Counted from the first letter of the stretch, positions 37,085 to 49,751 are shown. The stretch: DNA of 64,000 nucleotides from Homalodisca vitripennis (GCF_021130785.1 NC_060211.1:125933001-125997000), one strand, 5' to 3'. Notes: generated by a model from the sequence alone, not told the origin. Numbers and translations: made by a program.

Positions 37085-38215
37085 GTTATCAAATGAGAAT
37101 TGGTGATGTATAATATCAAAGTGAAATTGATGTGATACCACAATATGTGTCATCACGTGCTTTCTAACGGCTCAGAAGAAGTGATGATGTATCAAAGTGG
37201 AATTGATGTGATACCACAATGTGTGTCATCACTTGCTTTCTAACGGCTAAGAAGAAGTGATGATTTATCCAAGTGGAATTGATGTGATACCACAATGTGT
37301 GTCATCACGTGCTTTCTAACGGCTAAGAAGAGGTGATGATGTACGGTATCAAAGTGGAATTGATGTGATACCACAATGTGTGTCATGACGTGCTTTCTAA
37401 GGGCTAAGAAGAAGTGATGATGTATCAATGTGGAATTGATGTGATACCACAATGTGTGTCATCACGTACTTTCTAACGGCTAAGAAGAGGTGATGATGTA
37501 CGGTATCCAAGTGGAATTGATGTGATACCACAATGTGTGTCATCACTTGCTTTCTAAGGGCTAAGAAGAAGTGATGATGTGTCAAAGTGGAATTGACGTG
37601 ATACCACAATGTGAGTCATCACGTGCTTTCTAAGGGATAAGAAGAAGTGATGATGTACGGTATCAAAAGTGGAATTGATGTGATACCACAATGTGTGTCA
37701 TCACTTGCTTTCTAAGGGCTAAGAAGAAGTGATGATGTGTCAAAGTGGAATTGACGTGATACCACAATGTGAGTCATCACGTGCTTTCTAAGGGATAAGA
37801 AGAAGTGATGATGTATCAAAATGGAATTGATGTGATACCACAATGTGTGTCATCACGTGCTTTCTAAGGGCTAAGAAGAAGTGATGATGTGTCAAAGTGG
37901 AATTGACGTGATACCACAATGTGAGTCATCACGTGCTTTCTAAGGGCTAAGAAGAAGTGATGATGTATCAACGTGGAATTGATGTGATACCACAATGTGT
38001 GTCATCACGTGCTTTCTAAGGGCTAAGAAGAAGTGATGATGTATGGTATCCAAAGTGGAATTGACGTGATACCACAATGTGTGTCATCACGTGCTTTCTA
38101 AGGGCTAAGAAGAGGTGATGATGTACGGTATCCAAGTGGAATTGATGTGATACCACAATGTGTGTCATCACGTGCTTTCTAAGGGCTAAGAAGAAGTGAT
38201 GATATATTAAAGTGG
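37085..38215 (+). repeat. Satellite subfamily A, about 14 copies of 76-81 bp
   Basis: The unit carries AGTGGAATTGATGTGATACC, ACAATGTGTGTCATCACGTG and CTTTCTAAGGGCTAAGAAGA, then AGTGATGATGTATCAA. Spacing is 76, or 81 where CGGTA is inserted before TATC. GTGATGATGTGTC variants recur in alternation, which suggests duplication of blocks of two or more units. Overlapping minus-strand frames are artefacts. Confidence 0.95.
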
Positions 38216-38900
38216 AATTGGTGTCAGAGCATGGCGTGTGTCAAGACGTGCTATCGAAGGGTTAAATAGAGGTGGTGATGTATCAAAGTGGAATTTGTGT
38301 GAGAGCATGGCGTGTGTCAAGACGTGCTATCGAAGGGTTAAATAGAGGTGTTGATGTATCAAAGTGGAATTTGTGTGAGAGCATGGCGTGTGTCAAGACG
38401 TGCTATCGAAGGGTTAAATAGAGGTGGTGATGTATCAAAGTGGAATTTGTGTGAGAGCATGGCGTGTGTCAAGACGTGCTATCGAAGGGTTAAATAGAGG
38501 TGGTGATGTATCAAAGTGGAATTTGTGTGAAAGCATGGTGTGTGTCAAGACGTGCTATCGAAGGGTTAAATAGAGGTGGTGATGTATCAAAGTGGAATTT
38601 GTGTGAGAGCATGGCGTGTGTCAAGACGTGCTATCGAAGGGTTAAATAGAGGTGGTGATGTATCAAAGTGGAATTTGTGTGAGAATGAGATGCATTTGTG
38701 TGGGAGCATGGTGTGTGTCAAGACGTGCTATCGAAGGGTTAAATAGAGGTGGTGATGTATCAAAGTGGAATTTGTGTGAGAGCATGGCGTGTGTCAAGAC
38801 GTGCTATCGAAGGGTTAAATAGAGGTGGTGATGTATCAAAGTGGAATTTGTGTCAGAGCATGGTGTGTGTCATGACGTGCTATCGAAGGGTTAAGAGGTT
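38216..38900 (+). repeat. Satellite subfamily B, about 9 copies of 76 bp
   Basis: The same unit length and outline as subfamily A, but with diagnostic differences: GAATTTGTGTGAGAGCATGG, CGTGTGTCAAGACGTGCTAT and CGAAGGGTTAAATAGAGGTG. Copies are much more alike than those in subfamily A. One unit near 38680 holds an extra 22 or so bases. The switch from A to B is abrupt, near 38215. Confidence 0.95.
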
Positions 38901-38904
38901 GTGG

Positions 38905-39385
38905 TGAAGTGTATTGAAATAGATGTTTATCACTTTCTGGATACTGATTGCTATTATGTGCGCCAAATCATTTTGTAGTATGATCTAAATTTCAGAAAAG
39001 CTTTAGAAGTATTCATTTGTGTTGCACTTTCTCAAACTGAACTCTCCCGCTATCCAAAAGATAAATTGTTACCAAAGAAACGTACTATTTGTTGTATACA
39101 AATTGTAACTGTAAATCACAGCTAAAACTATTGTTAAGGCTGTCAATGTATGTTATATTCATTCCCAGCCATCACCACCGTGATTGGATGAACCAAATGG
39201 ATTACCTGGTACAACAATGTTGTTACGGGGTTTACACACCTTGGAGCAACCACAATCGCAGTCTCTAACATCGATTATCCCGGCTATAACCCCCAATCAC
39301 CCTACGCTCTAGACAAGACCATTAGTTACAAATTCAATACTTTGGCTTAAAATTCATCAAAATCCTGCTAAAACAATATTAAATA
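38905..39385. other. Unique DNA, no feature seen
   Basis: A GC-richer patch at 39165-39310 has no long frame. Nothing is recognised. Confidence 0.4.
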
Positions 39386-40690
39386 CTAGCTGTTACCCGC
39401 GGCTTCGCACGCAACTTTAGAACCGAAGTCCCTATATTACTTCGTAAAAGCAATTATGAAATTATATAATTATTTTATATCCTATAAAAATTGTAAAACG
39501 TAAGTAGGCATACATCAGGTAGATATTTTTTAAGTTCATGGTAAATGGTATCAGAGTTTAACTTAATTATTATATCATGTTTGGCACGTGTATGAGCATT
39601 TCTGGTTCTAATTAATTATATACATAACGTCACAGCTGAATCTGCCTTGTCATCTCGATCAAGAAAACACAAATCTCGGTTCACACAGGTCTCGGAAACT
39701 TACTTCGGTCAAAAAGCGTACATTTCCAGTCATTGTCATATATTTCAGGTCTAAGATATTTCCAGTACCATAGTATAGTTTGCCTTGTTGTTCTGACGTA
39801 GAAAAAATATACTTACGTAGGACCGAGATGCCTACTTAAGACCGTTTAAATTCACTTACCTACTATGTCACAGTTTAGCTTGCCATATTGCCTCGATCAA
39901 AATACTATATCCGTTCGATTATCTAGTTCTCTGAAATCTATTTTGGTCAAAATCGTGTTGACATAGTTGAGTTTGCCTTATAATGATGAAGAAAATACAC
40001 ACATAAGTAGGACTGAAAAGCCTATTAAGTCCTACCTACTTCTTGTGTACTTTCGGTATAAGGGGGAAATCCTTATTAAGGTTATGCAACATTCCAAAAT
40101 AATCGTTATTAAAGTTTTGCGTTACACATGTTTTTTGGACTGTAGCCAGGGAAAGAATGAATCGTTGAGGCATTTTAGTATTAATTTCTCTGTTTTTCCA
40201 TAAGCCATTGTTAAAATGTAATATCATAATGTCAAGGATGCCTACCAGTTTAGAGTAACTTATGTGAAAACATTCATAACTTTTTTCAATAAGGTTAGTT
40301 TTATAACAGTATTTAATGCATTAGATGATTTTAATTCGTCACTGGCGCAATCTGGAGTAAAATTTATATATTAATGTTTTATTTACTATCTGCATTACAC
40401 TACCTATGTTTACTTATTATTGAGAAAATGCAAATGTAAACAGATGTTTCAGAAAGTTTGTCGAACTATAGCTGCCAACAGCTGTTTAGTGCCAGTTTAT
40501 TTTGAATTATGAAATGTAAATTCTACAATTTTTTCTGAATTTTAAAATACTTCAGGTAACTTTTCTTAACCTTCCTCTGATTTTAATGGACATTTTACAA
40601 AAAGAATTAACCGAATTGGTCCAGGCGTTGTTGAGTTATGCGCTTACCAACACATTTTGCGATTCATTACTAGATTTTATGAATGTTGTT
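39386..40690 (-). mobile_element. Helitron-like non-autonomous element, 3' end at left
   Basis: On the minus strand the left boundary reads GCGTGCGAAGCCGCGGGTAA and then CAGCTAG followed by T. A GC-rich hairpin followed by CTAG and a T target is the Helitron 3' signature. The body at 40440-40515 matches the element at 22869-23350 in reverse. Three or four degenerate internal repeats of about 100 bases (CAGCTGAATCTGCCTTGTC, TAGTTTGCCTTGTTG, TTAGCTTGCCATATTGCC, TTGAGTTTGCCTTAT) lie at 39630-39980. The right limit is uncertain, and there are no Helitron proteins. Confidence 0.5.
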
Positions 40691-40999
40691 AGTACAAATA
40701 TTAATCAATTTTATTTTGTGCGCAATAGCTTATTAAAAAAATTAATATTTCATTTTATTAGTTAACTTATATAAACGATTGCAGCCTAATGTCAGACAAC
40801 TACACTACAATTTATTAAGTTCACTTTATTTAAAATAGTCCTCTAGAATAGTGATGAATAGAAAGTTAAAATTTGTGTTATTCGATTATCGCAACAGATG
40901 TTACGTAAAAAAGTATTGATATTAACGTATAGTTTTTAATTCAAACTTTGAAAGTTCAATATTTTTCCGGAATGAGATAGAAACCTCTGGTTTACGGCA

Positions 41000-41023
41000 T
41001 TTTTTTTTTTTTTTTTTTTTTTT
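41000..41023. repeat. T24 homopolymer
   Basis: A run of 24 T. It could be the poly(A) of a minus-strand retroposon to its right, but no such element is recognised there. Confidence 0.9.
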
Positions 41024-41024
41024 G

Positions 41025-41975
41025 TAAGAGCTTTAAAATTAGATTGTGTTTACTTTTTAACTAATCCCCCAATTCCTTATTCGTTGGTTGGTAGATAAAT
41101 TCTCATATTATCTTAAAAACTATGATTTTTCGTCATATAACGATACCTCCATGGACATATGGCGATATATTTCTGTTCAAAAGGTAATAACATGCGTGGG
41201 ATTTTTGGAACAACTGGTATATTTATCTAATCATATTGTTTGCTATTCGAGTTTCTAAACGAGAAACATTACCGACAATGTAAACGTTTTACAGGAATAT
41301 TAATTAATCAGTTGTACATTCTTAATGTGATTCAGAACCTAATATCAAAACGTTTGGGTAAATACAAAATTAATAGTATTTTCAATTTTAAATTGTTTGA
41401 TTGCTGATATGAACTAATTGATTTTTCAAATCAAATTATAACACAACAAAAGAAAATTAAACTGAGAACTTTTATTCCAAACGTTACCTTTGCACAGTTT
41501 GTAAGAACGCTGATAACAGGCTGCACAGCAACAAAGATGGGTTTATAGCTGAAGAGCAGTAGTGGTGGTAGGGGGGGGAGGATTGCAGGGAAACAATACT
41601 GTTGGATCACTTTTATAATGCTCTTAGGTTGGAAATAGGCTTATGGAGCTTCCTCACAAACCAAATTACAGTTCTTCAGGCACTTTTTTCATTCACTGCT
41701 ATAGAATTGTTATTCCGATTTCTCCACATAAAGATGAAGGATATTAAAGCATTTAAATTACATAATAGTTTTGATTATGAAAATTTATTATTGGTGGTCA
41801 TTCGCTTATAGTATGACATCCAATAATTGAACTAACCCAATATACAAATCTTATGTAGCTAACTTATGTATTTATGTACTTATGTATATGTAACTTATGT
41901 AGTTACCAAAGCAGACACTAAAAGTGTTAAGAGAGAAAAGGAAACATAGAGCGAAATCTTTATAAGCTGTTAGCT
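41025..41975. other. Unique AT-rich DNA
   Basis: A GC-richer spot at 41520-41600 (GTGGTGGTAGGGGGGGGAGG) is noted. No gene was recognised. Confidence 0.4.
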
Positions 41976-41977
41976 TT

Positions 41978-42218
41978 TCAAAGAGTTGTTATATGCCGTG
42001 TTTGTATGCTGTTATACAAATCTCTGTCTCCACTCAGCTCGATTATGAGTTCTGCACCTATGTATTCAATGCGAATATCAGATATAACAAAATTGATGTA
42101 TGCAGCTTTTCCGGTCTGTTTCAATTTTAATGTACTTTTATTTTCTGGTACACCTGATATAATGTTAATTTCAAAACTCAAACCCGCGAAAATCTTCATT
42201 GTCACCAAAACAACATTT
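41978..42218 (-). CDS. Candidate internal exon of an unknown minus-strand gene
   Basis: On the minus strand an acceptor (AAATAATACAG) ends at 42219, and the following frame stays open to a TGA at 41978. The translation includes NVVLVTMKIFAGLSFEINII, then SGVPENKSTLKLKQTGKAAY, then INFVISDIRIEYIGAELIIE. Alternating hydrophobic residues suggest beta strands, as in an extracellular beta-sandwich. The true 3' end is unclear: GTGTAC, GTGCAG and GTATAA are donor candidates. The exon would begin with one base completing a codon, which matches the two bases left over by the candidate exon at 46377-46283. I do not recognise the family. The plus strand is also open here, which weakens the case. Confidence 0.35.
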
Positions 42219-42239
42219 CTGTATTATTTTGATTAAGGA

Positions 42240-43540
42240 AATGTCAATAATAATATAAGGCCAAATTCCAAAAGGACCAAGTAAACACAATTCAGACATG
42301 TAGTTTCATGTAAATGCATGAAATGTATTGTAAGTTGAATTAAGTTATCGAGCTAGATCACGACTGTTGTATAACTTTGAATAAAGTTGTTAGAAGTCAC
42401 ATAATTATATTACGAGAAGTATCTGAGAAAATTCCAAAATGCCGTTTACACTAGTGTTAAATTAGATTAAAATAACATTATCTTATTAATTTTTCAAAAT
42501 TATTAAATTGATAGACTAACTACGAATTTTCATCTAAAGAACTTAAAAACTGCAGCAGTCTTGAAAGTAGATTCATTAAAAGTCTCTGAAGGGTTCTATT
42601 GTGGGGTCACTTTTAAACGCGAAAACTTATAAGAGATTATCTAAAATTTCATATCTAGTAATTATTCTTCCATAAAGTAACTTAACGTCGTTTTATAGTT
42701 CATTTTGGTGTTAAAATCAGCTCTTTGAACATAGAACTGTCAAAAAATAACGGAATCAACCTTTTATACAGGGAAAGAGATTTTTACATAGGTACAAAGT
42801 TGTTTACATATGAAAGTAATGTTTGGGAGATTGAAAATCATTTGAATAACTATTTGGGAAACAATATCTTTCACAGTTCTCCGCTTTAGAATCTCAAAAG
42901 GAGTCCATTACTATACAGACTTATGAAAACTTGAATTTAACAATTAACAACTACTTTCATAGAAAAATATAATAATGTTTCAGTAAAAACAATATTGGTA
43001 GTATTAGCTATTTTATTAACCGAGTGTGAATCTGGATCTTGTGCGGGATTAAAGTTGGGAAAACACTGAAAATTATGTTTTGTATGTATTGAACACTATT
43101 GAGTGCATTTTTAAAAACTGAATATGAAATTAATTGGGCTTTATTTTACAAATAAAATGTAACATAACTTAATTTGTTGCATATCCTTGAATAATTACTT
43201 AAGTTTTTATGAAAGAACTTATTACTTAGTGCTCTATTCTGCACTGTCTAAAAAGAACAATAAAGAGAACTCTTGCATGTAAATGCCAACAAGGTGAAAA
43301 GGGCAGAAGTGTATGCCATTAAGTACTTAATTCAAGGGTTTTAAAAATTATAACGTTGAACTTTGTTGCAGGATTTTTACTCAATATATATTTCTAACAT
43401 TTCCAGCTACGTCTAAAACGCATAAAGATCCAAATGAAATTTTTATCAGCTATAGAATAAATAAGATTAATTTATTGTTAAAACTAAGTAAGAGAATAAA
43501 TAGTTTAAACAAAAGGAATCGCCAGAACATTAGTTTCGAT
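42240..43540. other. AT-rich DNA, no gene recognised
   Basis: AAAAACAATATTGGTAGT at about 42985 repeats a stretch of the X-box repeat at 36563. Otherwise nothing was seen. Confidence 0.4.
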
Positions 43541-43547
43541 AGCGCGA

Positions 43548-43985
43548 GACTCGAGGTGGCGCCAAGCATTTTCAGTCCCCCACCAAATAACAAACGATGG
43601 GTCTGCTCATCCATCTATAAGAGAGCTGTGCCCTATCTCTGTTGCCATACAAACATAATGTCTAGCCTTATAGAACTGGCTGTGTCCGCTGGAGAAAAGA
43701 GGAGGGGCCAAGCGTCCTCAGTCCCCCACCAAATAACAAACGATGGGTCTGCTCATCCATCTATAAGAGAGCTGTACCCTATCTCTGTTGCCATACAAAC
43801 ACAATGTCTAGCCTTATAGAACTGGCTGTGTCCGCTGGAGAAAAGAGGAGGGGCCAAGCGTCCTCAGTCCCCCACCAAATAACAAACGATGGGTCTGCTC
43901 ATCCATCTAAAAGAGAGCTGTGCCCTATCTCTGTTGCCATACAAACACAATGTCTAGCCTTATAGAACTGGCTGTGTCCGCTAGA
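43548..43985 (+). repeat. 146 bp tandem repeat, three copies
   Basis: GCCAAGC starts at 43561, 43707 and 43853, exactly 146 apart. The unit includes CAGTCCCCCACCAAATAACA, AACGATGGGTCTGCTCATCC and CTTATAGAACTGGCTGTGTC. Copies 2 and 3 are nearly identical. Since 146 is not a multiple of three, the 114-codon frame across it is a repeat artefact. Confidence 0.95.
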
Positions 43986-43989
43986 GAGA

Positions 43990-44785
43990 GGTGGCTAGAG
44001 AGAGAGAGAGATGGCGACAAGCGAGTAAAATAAGCTACTAGCACTTACCTCCATCTTCGCACTCAATTTCTTGTGGATAATATGATCGCCACAGACATAT
44101 CCTTTTTAAGTGGAATACAACACACTTCAGATATATGTTTAAATGCGACTGAAATTATTCTCATCCATACCTGATGATTTGGAGAGCAATATTTTTGGGC
44201 TCTGAAATAACACCTGAGTTATGAACACCATATAAATACTGAATGGAATTTCTCTGCGTCAGTCCATGTAATTTATTGAATAGCCCCAACGATTTCAGTA
44301 ACGTTTGAACTGTTTTAGACCAATGTAGGAGAACTCTAGTCGAAGTCCGTAGCTCTTGTGATGTAATACGATAGAGTTATAGAATTCTTGAAATAAAAAT
44401 AAAGCAAATATCACGTACATATTTTCAGTGTTAATTGGTGAAAACTATCATTATAAAAAGAAAACATTTTTCATCAGCTGTTACGTTGAATATTTTAAAG
44501 TCTCGACAAAGAAATAAAATGAAAAAGGAACAGTACAGGTTCATCTTATATTTAGACATACTGGTTACCTATATTAAAAAATAGCTGATGTATGATATCA
44601 GTAATCCTTCAATTTATTAAAATTATATTAGGTTTTATAAAAAAATTGCCTTTAAATTGAAGTAATTTTCTAAACAATTTTGGTTATATTAAAATACACG
44701 TGCACATAATGGTCCGTCAGATTTTTGTGATAAATATTAAAACAATTATTCTTACTATTAAAAGAGTGATTGGTGTACTATATAT
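43990..44785. other. AT-rich DNA, no feature seen
   Basis: A short (AG)n run is at 43995-44010. Nothing else is recognised. Confidence 0.45.
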
Positions 44786-44788
44786 CAT

Positions 44789-45211
44789 TTGGGCCAAATT
44801 TACATATATAATTTGAGCGGAGAAGTCTTTACAATTAAAGTGTCTTTTTCCACTTGGGGTATAAGGTGTAGAGTGAAAAATCCGGCCGTCTTACTTTTAA
44901 ATAAAACTACGTCGTGGCTAAATATCTTTACCTATTTGAACACACAAACACACAAAGAAATGAGCATTTCAGACTGTCTCGATATACTTATAATATTAAA
45001 TATTTGTTTAATTGCCGATATAGAAATTTGTGCCAACCTTACAGGCCACCCGGCTCGCTGCCTTTATTTGTACACTCGGTATTCGTTTTCTAAGAAATCA
45101 TTATCTGTGAACCTGATACAGTACAGTTTTGTTGACCTATTTCCATGGTACAGACTAGTAATCATATCAATATTCATAGACGGTTATACGATCGCTTACA
45201 GACGATTTTAG
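44789..45211 (+). CDS. 140-codon open frame, unknown, doubtful
   Basis: The longest open frame in the window that is not built from repeats. It begins at a TTG, not an ATG, and the first in-frame ATG lies far inside (MSISDCLDILIILNICLIAD). It contains hydrophobic stretches (LDILIILNICLIADIEIC; LVIISIFIDGYTIAY). Composition matches the flanks, and no splice sites or family motifs are evident. Given the AT content, a frame of this size once in 64 kb is not far from chance expectation. Confidence 0.15.
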   Translation: MGQIYIYNLSGEVFTIKVSFSTWGIRCRVKNPAVLLLNKTTSWLNIFTYLNTQTHKEMSISDCLDILIILNICLIADIEICANLTGHPARCLYLYTRYSFSKKSLSVNLIQYSFVDLFPWYRLVIISIFIDGYTIAYRRF

Positions 45212-45539
45212 ACGCAAAATCATATTTTTGAAGTTACTAAATAAATTTGTTTATAAGATTCTATATTTTTCCCATTTTAATAACCTGTAAAAACTCACAT
45301 AAAGCTCTGAAAAGTAATTTATGAGTATAAATAATTTTTTAGTTCATAAGAAAAATGAATCACTACTTTACATTACCTTTTTATGATCCTAAAAAAACTT
45401 ATTTTTAAGCAATCAAACTATTATATAGCCGGACACTAAGAAATAAACAAGAAACCTTGCTAATTATATGGAATTTCTAAAAAAAATTACAGAGACGGGA
45501 GTCAATAAGATTGTATATTTTATGCCAACTATTTTGTTT

Positions 45540-45720
45540 GATCTCGCATCGTATCGAAGGAGGAAGTTCGTGAAGAGTGTGTTTGGTTGCTTGGCAACGG
45601 AATTAGAGTGAAGGTGATAGTCGTGTGTAGACGTGGGAAGGCGGGAGGCAGTGGGGTGGAGAAAAACAGTACAGATATTGGCTGGTGAGCCGTCCTCAAC
45701 ACACAATCTGCAGGTATGTT
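45540..45720 (+). repeat. Dispersed repeat with an RFX X-box-like palindrome, copy 2
   Basis: GGTTGCTTGGCAACGGAATT recurs at 45585-45604 (palindrome 45586-45598). It is followed by AGAGTGAAGGTGATAG and GAGAAAAACAGTACAGATAT, and ends near a CTGCAG/GTATGT donor-like site at about 45710. It is related to 36440-36600. An 80-codon minus-strand frame is its shadow. Confidence 0.6.
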
Positions 45721-46282
45721 TTTAATCTAATTAATACGACGTTTCTTGTGTTTGGTTTGCAAAGAAAAATAGTCCCGACGCAATGACTTGATGATTAAGA
45801 GGTCCAATAGGTTGAAAATTTCCTTTGGAATACACTCATCGATTGAAAGTGATTAAATCAGGAAATAATGTGAGTAAAACGTAAGTTTTGAATATATTCC
45901 ATATAAAGGAAAGAAAAAGTAATTTTACAATATTAATGTTAGGACATTTTATCAGAAATTCGTTATGCGGTAGGCCAATAATATTTACATTTCAATGATT
46001 TAATACTATTTACACATACTAGCATTAATATCAGTTATCACATGTCAGCATAGGGGATTAAGAGGCAGTGCGTATTGTTGTGCATAATCAAATCACCATT
46101 GTGATTTTAATTCTTCAGAACATGACCATGTCTTATGCAACTAAACATTGTAGCCTTACATTCATAAATCAGTTATATATATTATTGGACAAGAAAAAAT
46201 TATTGGGATTAAAAAGTATAAAAAATGTAATAAGCCAACCAAAATAAAAAAATGTATGCACTGGAGGTCATTCATGATATAC

Positions 46283-46377
46283 CTGTAGTTTAGAGACTCC
46301 TGCACGAATATGTTGACTTTAAAATCAAGAACCACCGGATTATGCCTTGAATTGATTATTTCTCTCATTTGTGAAGT
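46283..46377 (-). CDS. Candidate 95 bp internal exon, minus strand
   Basis: On the minus strand an acceptor (CCAAAATTATCAG) ends at 46378 and a donor (CTACAG/GTATAT) follows 46283. The enclosed 95 bases read TSQMREIINSRHNPVVLDFK and then VNIFVQESLNY plus two bases (AG). Both splice signals are acceptable, and the length leaves phase 2. The candidate exon at 42218 opens with one base, so joining the two completes an Arg codon and keeps the frame. The family is not recognised. The exon is short and could be coincidence. Confidence 0.3.
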
Positions 46378-46389
46378 CTGATAATTTTG

Positions 46390-48930
46390 GACATAATACA
46401 GAAATAAATAATTACAAAAAATATTGAAAAAATGCGTGGAACTTTTCCGGTTAAACGTATTAATTACATAGTTGTTTTAATAATAAACCCAGATTGACCC
46501 CAATCATATAAGTAAAGTGGTATTAAAGAAATTTCGTAGTTCTTTTTTTAGTTTTAATTATAGACTATTAGGCAACATATTTGAATAAACCCATTGAATG
46601 CCAATAGCCGATTTAGTCAAGTAATCCCGAAAATGCCAAATGCCCATTATGTCAGATTTAATATTTTATTACTAAAATGTTTCATATAGTACTGTACATA
46701 GTCTTACTTTATATATAACAAATAGAATAAAAATTGGTTATTTATATTTATTTTATCTGTTGTTACAGCCAGTAAATTCTTCCCCAAATATTGAGAGTCA
46801 ACATATATATCGTACAAGTGCAGTTTTCAACATTATGCACTAATGTGCACAAAACTCAGTTATACAAATATTTTACTACTTATAAACTTTGTATATTTGT
46901 TACTATTGACATAGAGAACAATGAAAAAGGTGTAAACAAATCAGTTTTAATTGTAATATTACATCTTAATAAATAAAAACTATTATTTTTTATTAAAAAT
47001 ATCATAGATACCATATACTTGGGTAATTAATTCAAATAAATGTTATAAGTTATATCCTATCTTCACCCCTACATAGAGAAACAAAAAGTATCCTATAAAC
47101 TGTTTTTAAGATGTAAATTAATATATATGTAAATACTACACGAATATAAAAAGAATGATACGCACCGACGGCATTTTAACCCTTCAATAAGCGCTTGGCA
47201 CTCAAAGGGTTTCAGTTCATTTTAAGTTTTGCGTAAATATTATTTGCTAGTTTTGTTTTTGAATATTATAGAAGTAATTTATAATAGTTTGATAAATCCA
47301 CAAACGTATTAAATGGTTATTTAATTCTTAGCACATATTGTTATATTTTAGAAACTGTTCAAGACAAAACATAGTTTTGTTTACGAAAACGTTTCACTGT
47401 ATAAAGCTTTAGTTAGTCTAAATATGTTCTATTATTTATTTTTAGATTATGCTAATGCAATAGCCAATTAAAACTAACCAATTATTATAGAACAAATCAA
47501 CGTACAATCAGAGACAAAAGTCTGGACGGGAGGAAACTAACTTTGAAGAAAGATACTTGTCCCGACACTTTATCCTGTTCTATGGTGAAGGAGAGTAATC
47601 GTCTTAAGTGGATACACGTCTTTTAATTCGCGACTCTTCTTTACTGTGGCAAGTTAGCTTATATTGTCAACAATGTTTTTTATAATAATCGGTACCGGTC
47701 GTGAAATACTGTATAAAAGGTATGAAAATACGAGTTAAAATATTTAAATCACCTTAAATGCGGACAAAAAACTAAGATAACATTTGTGGTGACCTATAGA
47801 AGTGAAAAGGAGGCTTTCCTTTCTTTTTACAAACTCCTGCGGTAAGACATACGATATTAAAACAACTTTACTGTGATCTATTTTTATTGGTGTTTCGATT
47901 ACAACACACTACGTGTTAATATTTTGAAAAATAAGTATTTTCTTGAAAAATGTAAACTAAAAATTGTATATTTCATTCTGTAAGCCCAAATTTTATATTG
48001 AATTTATGAGAAAATGGAAGGTTCTACAATGGTAAGATAAGTACATTTTAAATGTATGGGAATTAAATTTTTAGGGAAATTATTCATTTTCTTAATGATG
48101 CAGCGTAAAATAGTTACGGAGTAAATGAATGTCCGTTTGATTAGTGTGGAAAACTCTAGATGTAAATCTGAATGTATGTATAGCCATGTCTCAAAAGCAA
48201 CAAAAATATTTTTTACTGAAATATTTTTTCTATTTTGGCTATTTCTAGGATGGCATTACATGTGTATTCTAAATTAATTTTTAAAGATTCATATACATTT
48301 ATGAATTTCAGCCCTGTATTGAAGGTGTTCCTTCAACCACTAACCATTTGCTTGAGCAGTATTTTTAAATTTAAATTTTAAACAAGGCAGCCGTCCAAAT
48401 AAATTATGCAGGTATGTAATAATGATTGAAAATGTTAAAAAAAAACAACTTCAAAGGGTTATTTAAGATACGGTACCTTATGCGACTAATAATTTATCCA
48501 ATAAAATTACTAGACTATAGTTGTTATTGCCCATATGAGCCACTAGTTTTGTTTATTTTTGGAAATACGAATGGGTCCACTTTTTTTAGGTGACAAGTTA
48601 AGGCTCAATATGGCCGCCACAAAACTCGTCCGGAGTATAAACCGTCGCACGGGGTTAATTGTTACCGCACGCTCTATAGAGAGAGCTGCGTGTTCATTCG
48701 CTTTCAATTTAACGAGATATCACGATAAAATTGAGAGTATTGTTTTAAACATTAAATCCCTTTAGTTTCATGAAATAACCTACTATTACAATTCTGTGCT
48801 AATATGTAAGTTAGCATTATTTAACGTAATTATTATAACAAAAGTAATTATTGATGAATATAGTTCAGACTTTTATCTCTAAGACACAGCCGACTAGAAT
48901 GTCACAGTAGTTTAGTAAAAGACTACTGGT
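46390..48930. other. AT-rich DNA, no gene recognised
   Basis: Small frames only (for example 48559-48765 plus, 68 codons, no motif). No repeat family was seen. Confidence 0.4.
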
Positions 48931-48937
48931 AATTAAA

Positions 48938-49101
48938 ATGGCCATCGTCTCTTAGGAACACCTCCAGCTATTTGCTGTGACCTGAGTAAAGTAACTGAAT
49001 ACGATCCTGATGAGGAGGTAAGTGGTAGTGAAGAGACGGTCCCCCCTTGTGGTGCTCTGACAGACTCTATAGCTACCAGCTCTGGCAAATTAATTAAGTA
49101 G
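48938..49101 (+). CDS. Candidate terminal exon, unknown, strand uncertain
   Basis: The plus-strand frame reads PPAICCDLSKVTEYDPDEEV and then SGSEETVPPCGALTDSIATS, ending at a TAG at 49099-49101. It is GC-richer than its surroundings, acidic and Ser/Thr-rich. An acceptor-like CGTCTCTTAG ends at 48955, and a strong donor-like GAG/GTAAGT lies inside near 49018. The minus strand is also open across this piece and into the (GA)n tract (SLPLTSSSGSYSVTLLRSQQ), so the coding strand is undecided. No family is recognised. Confidence 0.25.
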
Positions 49102-49249
49102 GAGGGAAATGTTATTAAAACTTTAACTGCTACACTACACGTACACTGGAAAAAACACATAATGAAAGTTGGAATAGGTTCCGTTGCAATTGACATATTT
49201 AACGGTAACTTAAGTTCTTTGTACAAGTACACACGAAGAGCCACGCTAA

Positions 49250-49749
<500 letters not shown>

Positions 49750-49751
<2 letters not shown>

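Noticed and set aside
37085..38900. Regularly spaced repeats resembling a CRISPR array
   Set aside because: Units are contiguous with no unique spacers, and the host is eukaryotic.
40036..40227. Overlapping frames on both strands at 40 kb
   Set aside because: Within the Helitron-like element; no helicase, Rep or other recognised motif.
41000..41023. T24 as the poly(A) tail of a processed pseudogene
   Set aside because: No coding or transcript-like sequence was recognised on the right side, and no target duplication was found.
43475..43819. 114-codon frame over the 146 bp repeat
   Set aside because: Built from tandem units whose length is not a multiple of three; the frame is not preserved between units.
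45464..45706. 80-codon minus-strand frame
   Set aside because: Lies over the X-box dispersed repeat and has no motif of its own.
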